Of a stretch of 41,277 bases of DNA, positions 24,557 to 32,055 are shown piece after piece; position 1 is the first letter of the stretch, and every line of letters starts with the position of its first letter. This DNA comes from SLJM01 sp964415785. Its GTDB lineage: Bacteria; Myxococcota_A; Bradymonadia; Bradymonadales; Bradymonadaceae. The position numbers and the translations under genes are program-made. Location: positions 1-41,277 of the forward strand of contig CAYQBU010000013.1 in assembly GCA_964415785.1 (NCBI GenBank). The letters are read 5' to 3'. Under the pieces are notes generated by a model that saw only the letters and a program-made list of their open reading frames with translations, searched no databases and was not told the origin of the DNA.

Positions 24557-26782
24557 ATGCCCGATCTCGGTCTCTCTTTATGTCGCCTTTCCGCCGCTGC
24601 ACTTTTCCTCCTGGGCATCACTGCGCTGGCGGCGACCTCCGCAGCCCAGACCCCTCTCGAGGACCCCACCGCCGGGCTTCTCCCCTCCATTGAGTGCGAC
24701 GAGCAGCGCTGTGTAGACGCCCAGCAAGCTATCGATGACGGTGATTTCGACCGCGCCGCTCAGCTCATGGTCGACATTGCTCGCCAACGCCAGGATGACC
24801 CCGACCAAAAGGGCCTCTGGCTCGTCTACGCCGCCCACAGTTTCGAGCAAACCGAGGCCTGGGACCGGGCAGCCGAACTCTACGCCGAAGCCGCCGATCT
24901 GCTCGATCCCCTGGAGAGCTTTCTGTGGACCCGGGCCGTCGACACCTCACTGACCGGGAGTAAAGACGAAGACCTCGTCGCCACTGCCCTCGCCAATGGA
25001 TCACTGGAGGCAGGCTACCGAACCGGGTTCTTTCGCCTCGCTCAGATTCAGGCCGACGATGGTGGCCACCCGGATCCAGACGTCGTTGAACAGGCCCTGT
25101 CTATCGATGACGTCGACCTGGTTTGCCCCTTTCTGGTCGACACCCTCGCGGACCTCGACGACATCGACCCCTCCCTCTTTGACCTCACTTACGCCCATTG
25201 CATCGACCAAGACCTCGACTCTCTGGACGCCGTGGCTTCGGCGACCGCTCGTTTGGAGCGCGCAAACCGCCTGGCCTTTGATGTTCGCTTCGAAGAAGCT
25301 CTTGCCGAATTGGACGCCATCGACGACGGCGACTTGAACTCCATCGACCAATGCCGGGCCGATTTTCGCACTGCCCGCAGTCAGTTTCGACTCCGTCGTT
25401 TTCAGCGCGCCGAAGACATCTACCGCCAGATCATTGATCGATGCACCGACGAGGCCAACGAAGACCAGCGGGTCCGAAGCCTCTACGCTGTCGGCAACCG
25501 CAATTACCAACGCGGTCGCCTCGACGAGGCCCAGCACTTCTTCACCACCCTCTTCGACGATTACCCCTATCGCAGCCACGCCGACGACGCCCTCTTCTTT
25601 CTCGCCCGCATCGAGCGCGCTCGCGACAACTCCGATCGCCAACGCGAAGAAGACCTTCTCGACCAGGCCCTTCGAGAATACCCCCACGAGGACATGATCC
25701 ACGAGATGGCCTGGGAGGTCTACGAACACCTCTTTCGCGATGGCCAGTATCAGGAATTTATCGACGCCATCACCACCCTCCCGCTCCCCGACTGGGATCA
25801 TGAATACTTTAGCCAGGGCCGCCTCGAATACTTCGTCGGCCTCGCCCATCAGCGCCTGGAGCGCATCGATGAGGCCAGCGAGTACTGGCAACTGGCCTGG
25901 GTGAAGTATCCCTTTAGCTTCTACGGCTACCTCAGCCGTTTGCGCCTCGAGGAAGCGGAGGTGGAACCGGAGGACCTCCGCCAAGATGGCGGCGATCTCC
26001 CCTGGGGCTGGTTCGATGAGGACTTCGCCCACTCCGGCGCCGCCACTCTCGCCTCTGTGGGTCACCTCGAGGGCGCATGCGAGGTCGAGGCCGCCCGCCT
26101 TCGCCAACACGGCGACCCCACAGACCGCGATCAATGGCGCCTGGCCACCCTTTGCCACCACGCCGATGCCCATGACGTCAGCCACGATATTGCCCGCCGC
26201 CAGATCCCAGGGCGTCCCTGGTCGATGCCTCCTCAAGGCCGATTGGCCCGCTGGCACATCGCCTGGCCCGATCCTTTTGGTCCTCAGCTCGACGAGGCCT
26301 CCCAGGAATTTGGACCCTCCGACGAGGGCCAGTTCGTCCATCCCGGCCTCGCCAGCGCCATCATGCGCGAGGAGTCGGCCTTCATCGAAGACATCGTCTC
26401 CTGGGCCGGCGCTGTGGGCCTGATGCAACTGATGCCCGCTACCGCTCGAGACCACGACCACGTCATCGACGGTGCGGCGACAGTGGACAACCTCAAGAAG
26501 GCCGACATCAATATCCCCATCGGCATCGATCACCTCGCCTCCCTCTCCCGTCGCTACGACGGCCACCCGGTCATGATCACCGCTGCCTACAACGCCGGCG
26601 CCGGTCGCATCGACAGTTGGCTTCGCCGCCAACCCAGCGATGAGATCGCCCTCTGGGTCGAGGATATCCCCTTTTTGGAGACCCGTAACTACTCCAAGCG
26701 TGTCATCGGTTCCTACGGCGCCTTCCAATTTCTGCAGGGCGAATCCGACTTCGACGCCCGCGTCATCGATCCGGCGCGCTAA
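24557..26782 (+). CDS. Slt70-like soluble lytic transglycosylase
   Basis: The 741-residue protein cleaves the MurNAc-GlcNAc bond of peptidoglycan without water. The start at 24557 follows GGAG and opens a signal peptide (SAAALFLLGITALAAT, cleavage near SAAQ). Residues ~40-540 are helical TPR-like repeats forming the superhelical ring of the family (for example YAVGNRNYQRGRLDEAQHFF). The SLT domain starts near 580: catalytic Glu in MREESAF, AGAVGLMQLMPATA, TAAYNAGAGR, and the final ETRNYSKRVIGSYGAFQ. Motif order agrees with Slt/MltE-type family 1 enzymes. It probably works in periplasmic wall turnover. It converges with the Omp85-like gene. Confidence 0.92.
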   Translation: MPDLGLSLCRLSAAALFLLGITALAATSAAQTPLEDPTAGLLPSIECDEQRCVDAQQAIDDGDFDRAAQLMVDIARQRQDDPDQKGLWLVYAAHSFEQTEAWDRAAELYAEAADLLDPLESFLWTRAVDTSLTGSKDEDLVATALANGSLEAGYRTGFFRLAQIQADDGGHPDPDVVEQALSIDDVDLVCPFLVDTLADLDDIDPSLFDLTYAHCIDQDLDSLDAVASATARLERANRLAFDVRFEEALAELDAIDDGDLNSIDQCRADFRTARSQFRLRRFQRAEDIYRQIIDRCTDEANEDQRVRSLYAVGNRNYQRGRLDEAQHFFTTLFDDYPYRSHADDALFFLARIERARDNSDRQREEDLLDQALREYPHEDMIHEMAWEVYEHLFRDGQYQEFIDAITTLPLPDWDHEYFSQGRLEYFVGLAHQRLERIDEASEYWQLAWVKYPFSFYGYLSRLRLEEAEVEPEDLRQDGGDLPWGWFDEDFAHSGAATLASVGHLEGACEVEAARLRQHGDPTDRDQWRLATLCHHADAHDVSHDIARRQIPGRPWSMPPQGRLARWHIAWPDPFGPQLDEASQEFGPSDEGQFVHPGLASAIMREESAFIEDIVSWAGAVGLMQLMPATARDHDHVIDGAATVDNLKKADINIPIGIDHLASLSRRYDGHPVMITAAYNAGAGRIDSWLRRQPSDEIALWVEDIPFLETRNYSKRVIGSYGAFQFLQGESDFDARVIDPAR

Positions 26783-26806
26783 ACGCAAGCCACTCCACCG
26801 CTGGCT

Positions 26807-28189
26807 CTAAAAGAAGTGACCAGCCCCAAAACTCATCGCCGGCCCATCGGCCCCCAGCACCGGCAGCGCATAATCAAAGCGCAAGATCATGGCGTGAAGA
26901 TCGCGAAAAATGACCCGCATCCCCACGCCCGTGGTCGCCGCCGTCAAATCCAACACCTGGGTGGCGTGCTCCGTCACCCCCACGGCGTCCACAAAGGTGG
27001 CCTGCTGGACCACCAGCCAGTCATTACGAACCACGGGCACCCTCAACTCCACATTGCCCAGCCAGTGGTGGCGACCGCGATGACGCATATCCAGCGTTCC
27101 CCGAACCGCATCCAACCCTCCGGCGAAAAAGTGCTCATCCTCCATCTCTGTGGTCCTAAACCCAAGCTCACCGCGCACCCCCAGTGTCGTCTGCCCCGGA
27201 AGCTCCGAGAAATGGGTCAGTCGCGTCTCCACGCGCTGGGCCCAACGCTGGTCGACGCCCCACTGGAGTTCTTGATCCACCCGCAGGCCCAGCGTTGTCC
27301 CCGTGCTCAAAAAGCCCTGGCGATTGAGCCTCCCCAGCCGCCCCGAGACCCCCACTCGAAGGACCTCGGCCGATGGCGCCAGTCCACTGCCCTGCTCTTG
27401 ACCCTCCCGCCGCCGATCATCAACCTGCTCATAGGAGAATCGATGGGTGGAAAACGACCCATGAAGTCCCGTCATGATCCGTGGCCTCCACTCCTTTTCC
27501 AGCCCCACGACGGCTCGACGACGACGTCGCAAATATCCCCCCTCGACCTCTCCATCCCTCCCAAAAAACGTGAATAACCGGCTGTTGATATCGCCCCTCA
27601 GCGATAGCTTCTGGCGCCCGCCCAGAAAGCGGGGCTCCCGATACCACATCGACATCGAGTTGGCGTCACCAAGGCGCGAATAGGTCCCGCCCAGGTGGCG
27701 ATACCGCCCTCGAAAATTGACGTCCTGGGCCCCCACCATGATCCGAAACGTATCTCCTCCCTGGCCAAACTGGAAAAACGCCGTCAAGGTCCAGCGCTCA
27801 TCGAGGTTCAACCTCACCACCTGCGCCTCGCTGTCCCCTCCCTCGTCATCGAGCGCCCCGATCTGGCGGTCCACCAGCCCGTACTCCACGCGCTCAAAGA
27901 TGTCTGTATTTCTCAGCCGCTGCACGCTCTCCTCGATCTCCTCGATCGTCGTCCACTCCCCCTCTGCAAACAGCAATTCTCGCTCCACCACATCGCGGTG
28001 CGTCCGCACCAATCCCTCGATCAACACCGCATCGACCCGAAAGGACTCGTCGCTCTCCAGCTCCAGAGTCTCCGTCGACGCCATGGCCAACTGGCCCTCC
28101 ATCGCACCTGCCAGGACCATCCCCATGGCCAGCAGCGCCATCGCCCCTTTGCTCATGGCTTTAATTGTCGCGGTACTGCTCGAGCTCAT
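26807..28189 (-). CDS. Omp85/TamA-like outer-membrane protein with POTRA domain
   Basis: A 460-residue protein with a signal peptide ending near MASTE, one POTRA-like region at about 45-120 (FRVDAVLIEGLVRTH ... IEESVQRLRNTDIFERVEYGL), and a C-terminal surface-antigen barrel. Barrel features include FFQFGQGGDTFRIMVGAQDVNFRGRYRHLGG, an FFAGGLDAVRGTLDMRHRG segment resembling the VRGY/F strand-lid motif, and a last strand ending in Phe (SFGAGHFF). It probably inserts or exports outer-membrane proteins or lipids; the single POTRA is fewer than in BamA. I use the ATG at 28189, preceded by GGAAAG; an alternative at 28156 lies after the regulator stop. It overlaps the upstream sigma-54 regulator by 29 bases. 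Confidence 0.85.
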   Translation of the reverse strand: MSSSSTATIKAMSKGAMALLAMGMVLAGAMEGQLAMASTETLELESDESFRVDAVLIEGLVRTHRDVVERELLFAEGEWTTIEEIEESVQRLRNTDIFERVEYGLVDRQIGALDDEGGDSEAQVVRLNLDERWTLTAFFQFGQGGDTFRIMVGAQDVNFRGRYRHLGGTYSRLGDANSMSMWYREPRFLGGRQKLSLRGDINSRLFTFFGRDGEVEGGYLRRRRRAVVGLEKEWRPRIMTGLHGSFSTHRFSYEQVDDRRREGQEQGSGLAPSAEVLRVGVSGRLGRLNRQGFLSTGTTLGLRVDQELQWGVDQRWAQRVETRLTHFSELPGQTTLGVRGELGFRTTEMEDEHFFAGGLDAVRGTLDMRHRGRHHWLGNVELRVPVVRNDWLVVQQATFVDAVGVTEHATQVLDLTAATTGVGMRVIFRDLHAMILRFDYALPVLGADGPAMSFGAGHFF

Positions 28190-29726
28190 ATTTCGATACT
28201 TTCCTGATGAGATTGCGGCGCGATACGCCCAGGTTCTTTGCCGTCTGCGTCTTATTCCATCCCGTTTCGCGAAGTCCATCGAGGATCATCTTTCGCTCCA
28301 CCCATTCAATGGCCTCCGGAAGCTCATAGCCCTCAAAATCCAACGAGGGTTTCGGTTCTTCCGACTCCGCGATCCGAGCACTGAGCCATTGGCGCTCGAT
28401 GACCTCTGAATCGCCGGCAAGGATCACCAACCGCTCGATTTCATTCTCCAACTCTCGCACATTGCCCGGCCAATCATACCTCTGCAGGGCCTCCATGCAT
28501 TCTTTACCCAGCCGCTTCGGACTGCGCTCGTGACGCCGAACCGCTCGCCCCAGAAAATAGCGCGCCAGCCTGGCGATATCGGAGCGCCTCTCGCGTAGCG
28601 GTGGCAACGCCAACTCAACCACCCGTATCCGAAAATACAGATCCCGACGAAACCGCCCTGCCCTCACCTCCTTTTCAAGATCGCAATTCGTCGCGCACAG
28701 CACCCGCACATTGACCCGTCGAACCTGATTGTCGCCCACCCTCACCAATGTCCCCTCCTGAAGTACTCGCAGCAATTTCGACTGCAGCATCGGCTCCATA
28801 TCGCCAATCTCGTCGAGCAGAAGCGTTCCCCCGTCGGCGGCCTCAAATAAGCCCTGCCGATCGCGATGGGCCCCGGAGAACGCCCCTTTGACATGGCCGA
28901 ATAACTCGCTGGTGATCAGATCTCCGGGGATCGCAGCACAGTTGATCGCCAGAAAAGGGGCCTCCCGACGTCGGCTGCGCCGATGGATCGCTCGCGCCAC
29001 CAGCTCTTTGCCTGTCCCGTTCTCTCCCGTGACCAATACGGAGGCCTCGCTTCCCGCCACTTTTGTGATGTCCTTAAACACCCGGGTCATCGCATCACTG
29101 GCCCCAATCATCCCCATAAAGCGGCTCCCATCGGCGTCATAATGCGCCTCATCGCCCTCCAACCCCTCTCGAAACCGGCGGGCCATCTCGTTGCCAAAGT
29201 GGTCGACCCAGCGCCGCTCTGATCGATCGAGCTGTGGAATCGCCGGTCCCTCGCCCTTATCGATCTGTTCTTCCAGATACTCCGGCATCGCCTTGCGAAG
29301 GCCCTCCACCTTTGCCGCCGCATCCTCAGTAGACATAAACCCCGTTATCACTACCGCCGCCTGCACATCGACCTCTGGCATCCCAAGCGCATAAAAATGC
29401 GCCGCAAATCCCGGCCCCGTCTCCACGACTTCTTTGCCTCGCCCCGTTGACCCTTCCAGCCTTTGCACCACGTCCTGCCAGTTCGATTCGACCTCCACCC
29501 GACTCGCCGTCGATGAGCCGCCCACCCACTGCGCCCCGGTCTCCCAGAATTCATCGAAGATCGTCGCCCCTCCCTTGACCTCCGGATTCAAATCGATCGC
29601 CCCCACCCCTGATCGCACCACAAAACTTCGCACTCCCAGTTTTCGTGCCAAAAACCCGGCCAGTGGCAGCACTCCCGCGTTGAGCGCCAATTGATTCCAG
29701 TTTACGATACCCTGTCCATTCTTCAT
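28161..29726 (-). CDS. Sigma-54-dependent Fis-family activator with variant GAFSGA loop
   Basis: The 521-residue activator has an N-terminal sensory region (1-200) without receiver or GAF signatures that I can identify, then an AAA+ domain at about 207-445: TGENGTGKE (Walker A), INCAAIPGDLITSELFGH, a sigma-54 loop reading GAFSGA near 285 instead of GAFTGA, GGTLLLDEIGDM (Walker B), and an RRDLYFRIRV sensor region. The Fis helix-turn-helix at the C-terminus is NKTQTAKNLGVSRRNLIRKV. Ser for Thr is conservative, so activity is likely. It overlaps the Omp85-like gene, suggesting joint expression or control of an envelope operon. A palindrome covers its start codon. Confidence 0.9.
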   Translation of the reverse strand: MKNGQGIVNWNQLALNAGVLPLAGFLARKLGVRSFVVRSGVGAIDLNPEVKGGATIFDEFWETGAQWVGGSSTASRVEVESNWQDVVQRLEGSTGRGKEVVETGPGFAAHFYALGMPEVDVQAAVVITGFMSTEDAAAKVEGLRKAMPEYLEEQIDKGEGPAIPQLDRSERRWVDHFGNEMARRFREGLEGDEAHYDADGSRFMGMIGASDAMTRVFKDITKVAGSEASVLVTGENGTGKELVARAIHRRSRRREAPFLAINCAAIPGDLITSELFGHVKGAFSGAHRDRQGLFEAADGGTLLLDEIGDMEPMLQSKLLRVLQEGTLVRVGDNQVRRVNVRVLCATNCDLEKEVRAGRFRRDLYFRIRVVELALPPLRERRSDIARLARYFLGRAVRRHERSPKRLGKECMEALQRYDWPGNVRELENEIERLVILAGDSEVIERQWLSARIAESEEPKPSLDFEGYELPEAIEWVERKMILDGLRETGWNKTQTAKNLGVSRRNLIRKVSKYELEQYRDN

Positions 29727-29737
29727 GGTTTGCCATG
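29724..29737. promoter_or_regulatory. Perfect palindrome over the start codon of the sigma-54 activator
   Basis: CATGG TTTG CCATG is a perfect 5-bp inverted repeat at 29724-29737. Its left end is the complement of the activator's ATG. It sits in the 117-base divergent spacer between the activator and the AgmX/PglI-domain gene and could be an operator or a mRNA hairpin at the translation start. A 5-bp repeat can arise by chance. Confidence 0.25.
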
Positions 29738-29843
29738 TCCTTGAGTGTTGCCTTCATTGGCTAAGGCTTCCCTCCTAGTATCACCCACCACTGGCCACGC
29801 GCCAAACCGAAGTCTTTTTTCCCTGCGCCTTGAGAGTACCTCT

Positions 29844-30395
29844 ATGAGTAATTCCCCCTCCGCCTCCGGTTGCGCCCCCTCCCTGGTGGGACTCGTCGCC
29901 TTTACCTTTATGCTCATCGGTATCCTCCTCGGAGCCGGTGCCATCATCGCCTACCTCCACGGCGCCGACGACGGTCTTGAGCGACTCAACCTCGCCGCCG
30001 CTCCCATCGACACCGACGACGACCTCGCCAACGCTCCCTTCGCTCTCGCCTTGCCCCTGGTGGACACCCTGCGCGCTCACCGCAGTCTTGAGGCCTCCAC
30101 CATCGCTGAACACATCCAGAGCGAACGCCAACTCTTCCAGGACTGTTATGCCTCGGCATTGGACGATGACCCCACCTTGATCGGAGAGATCGACCTCCAA
30201 TTTTCCATCTCCGGCTCCAGCGGTGATGTCCAGGTCGCTGTGGTTCGAAACAGCAGCCTCGACGACGCCTCCGTGGAGCAATGCCTGGTCGATCAGATTC
30301 AGGAGCAGTGGAGCTTTTCCGCGCCCGACGTCTCCGGCGTTGCAGAAGTTCGCTTCGACATTCTCTTTGTCCCCATCTCCACTCGCCTACCTTAA
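29844..30395 (+). CDS. AgmX/PglI C-terminal-domain membrane protein
   Basis: A 183-residue protein with a short polar N-terminus (MSNSPSASGCAPS), one membrane helix (LVGLVAFTFMLIGILLGAGAIIAYL at about 13-37), and an extracytoplasmic domain. Residues ~95-183 fit the AgmX/PglI domain: FQDCYASALDDDPTLIGEIDLQFSI, VVRNSSLDDASVEQCLVDQIQEQW, ending in a strand FDILFVP. The two Cys at the conserved positions probably form a disulfide. In myxobacteria this domain occurs in motility- and envelope-related proteins; its biochemical role is not settled. The protein is shorter than AgmX itself, which has extra repeats. The 3' end overlaps convergent mltG by nine bases. Confidence 0.75.
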   Translation: MSNSPSASGCAPSLVGLVAFTFMLIGILLGAGAIIAYLHGADDGLERLNLAAAPIDTDDDLANAPFALALPLVDTLRAHRSLEASTIAEHIQSERQLFQDCYASALDDDPTLIGEIDLQFSISGSSGDVQVAVVRNSSLDDASVEQCLVDQIQEQWSFSAPDVSGVAEVRFDILFVPISTRLP

Positions 30396-31439
30396 ATAGC
30401 GGTCGATGGCCCGGCGATGATCGCGGTAGTTGGTCGAGAAATAATGGCCTCCGCTTCCATCTCGCTTGGCCACAAAAAAGAGATAGTCCGCATGTTCCGG
30501 GTCCGTACTTGGAAATAGGGCCGCCTCCAGGGCCGGCTGGCTGGGATTGGCGATCGGCCCCGGTGGCAACCCTTCGATCACATAGGTGCTGTAAATATTG
30601 AGGGGGTCGCGACAAGACTGCGGCGAGGGACGCTCCATATAGGTGTCCTCGCCATAGACGCAGGTCGGATCGGTCTCCAGGCGCATACCGCGCTCCAGGC
30701 GATTATAAAATACCCTGGAGATCTTGGGCATCTCTGCCACCACCGTCGCCTCCTTCTCGATCAACGACGCCAGCGTCACCAGGTCATGGACCTCAAGGCC
30801 CAGACTGGCCTCCACTTCCTCCAGGCGATCCGGATGATCCCGAAGCACATCGCTTCGCCGTTCCCACTCCTGGACCAGCCGTCGCGCAATCGCCTCCGCG
30901 CCGGCATCCTCCGAAAAGCGATAGGTCTCCGGATACAGATATCCCTCCAGCGTCGGCCGGTCCTCGGGCACGGCCTCAAAGGCCTGTGGGTTCTGAAGGA
31001 CCTCCAGCATATTTTGGCGAGAATCTAGACCGGCACTTTCGACGCGATCGGCGATCTCAAAAATCGTCAGCCCTTCCGGAAGGGACAATACGACGTCCTC
31101 CGCACGCCCTCCCTGAAGGAGAAGTTCTGCCAGATCCTCCAACTCCATCGGCCCCTCCATGTGAAACTGCCCCGCTCTCGCCCGCTCCGCGAGACCGGTC
31201 TGCCTTCCCCAGAGATCGAAGAACAGCCCCCGCTCCACTAACCCCGCCCCCTCTACCCGCTCCACCACTCCTGGCCATGGCGTTCCCTGGGGAATCACCA
31301 ACAAGGTCATCTCCCCCTCTTCGAGCACGGGTTGATCTTTGAACTTCATATATTGCAGGCCCAGCAGTGCCGCCACCACCGCCACGACGACGATCGCCGC
31401 CGACATCAACGCCACTGCCCATTTCAAGAGTCGTTTCAT
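30387..31439 (-). CDS. mltG: Endolytic transglycosylase MltG (YceG-like)
   Basis: The 350-residue protein cuts nascent glycan strands at the inner membrane and so limits their length. It has an N-terminal anchor (AVALMSAAIVVVAVVAALLGL at 9-29), a LysM-like region (VLEEGEMTLLVIPQGTPWPG onward), and the YceG catalytic domain with LEGYLYPETYRF near 165 and the catalytic Glu in LASLIEKEA near 220-228. NRLERGMRLETDPTCVYG and EGLPPGPIANPS confirm the family. It starts three bases after the ruvX stop, the usual ruvX-mltG association seen in many bacteria. Confidence 0.94.
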   Translation of the reverse strand: MKRLLKWAVALMSAAIVVVAVVAALLGLQYMKFKDQPVLEEGEMTLLVIPQGTPWPGVVERVEGAGLVERGLFFDLWGRQTGLAERARAGQFHMEGPMELEDLAELLLQGGRAEDVVLSLPEGLTIFEIADRVESAGLDSRQNMLEVLQNPQAFEAVPEDRPTLEGYLYPETYRFSEDAGAEAIARRLVQEWERRSDVLRDHPDRLEEVEASLGLEVHDLVTLASLIEKEATVVAEMPKISRVFYNRLERGMRLETDPTCVYGEDTYMERPSPQSCRDPLNIYSTYVIEGLPPGPIANPSQPALEAALFPSTDPEHADYLFFVAKRDGSGGHYFSTNYRDHRRAIDRYLR

Positions 31440-31442
31440 CGC

Positions 31443-31898
31443 TTATTGCTCCTCGAAGCGAAGCCGACCCAGGTAGCCCTCGAGAATTTTGGTCGCCGCC
31501 ACCTGATCGACCGCGTCTTTTCGACGCCTCCGCGACACGTCGGCCTCGATCAACAACCGATCCGCCGCCGACGACGTCATCCGCTCATCCCATTTTTCAA
31601 TGGGAATATCGAGATCTCGCCGTTTCAAGCGTCGCTCGAAGTGCTTAAGTAGCGCTTTAACTCTATCGATGGACTTTCCCTCGCGCCCCGACATATCCAC
31701 CGGCCACCCCACGACCACCGTGGCAACCTCGTAGTCCTCGACCAATTGACACAACCGCTCCGCCACTTCATGGAGCGCTCGAGATTCAACGGTCTCCAGG
31801 GGAAGAGCCATCCGTCGGTCATCATCGGAGACGGCCACCCCTGTTCGATGCGATCCCACATCTACCGCCAGGATTGCCTGTCGCTTCGCTTTGCTCAT
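31443..31898 (-). CDS. ruvX: Holliday-junction resolvase-like protein RuvX (YqgF)
   Basis: A 151-residue RNase H-fold nuclease involved in pre-16S rRNA 5'-end processing or recombination intermediates. It shows AVDVGSHRTGVAVSD near 10-24 (first metal Asp), VVVGWPVDMSG near 66, WDERMTSSAAD near 108, and the last Asp in RKDAVDQVAA near 128. The start MSKAKRQ at 31898 was chosen because it fits the family length; an upstream ATG would add 41 non-conserved residues. It is the first gene of a two-gene unit with mltG and diverges from the RND exporter. Confidence 0.93.
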   Translation of the reverse strand: MSKAKRQAILAVDVGSHRTGVAVSDDDRRMALPLETVESRALHEVAERLCQLVEDYEVATVVVGWPVDMSGREGKSIDRVKALLKHFERRLKRRDLDIPIEKWDERMTSSAADRLLIEADVSRRRRKDAVDQVAATKILEGYLGRLRFEEQ

Positions 31899-32055
31899 CG
31901 CTTGCCTTGTCTTCTCCGGATTGGCGTCGCCTTGCGTCCCAGAGCGTTTTGCTTGAAATTCTGTATCTCGATGACAGCTTCTGCCAGACCGCTTTGGCCC
32001 GACCGCTCTCGAGTCGTACACCGCCTCTACTCTGCGCTTTTTCTACCAGGCCGCC

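Noticed and set aside
25001..26788. A 595-codon open frame opposite the lytic transglycosylase
   Set aside because: The sense strand carries clear SLT motifs and a signal peptide. The antisense frame is open because of codon bias and has no known motif.
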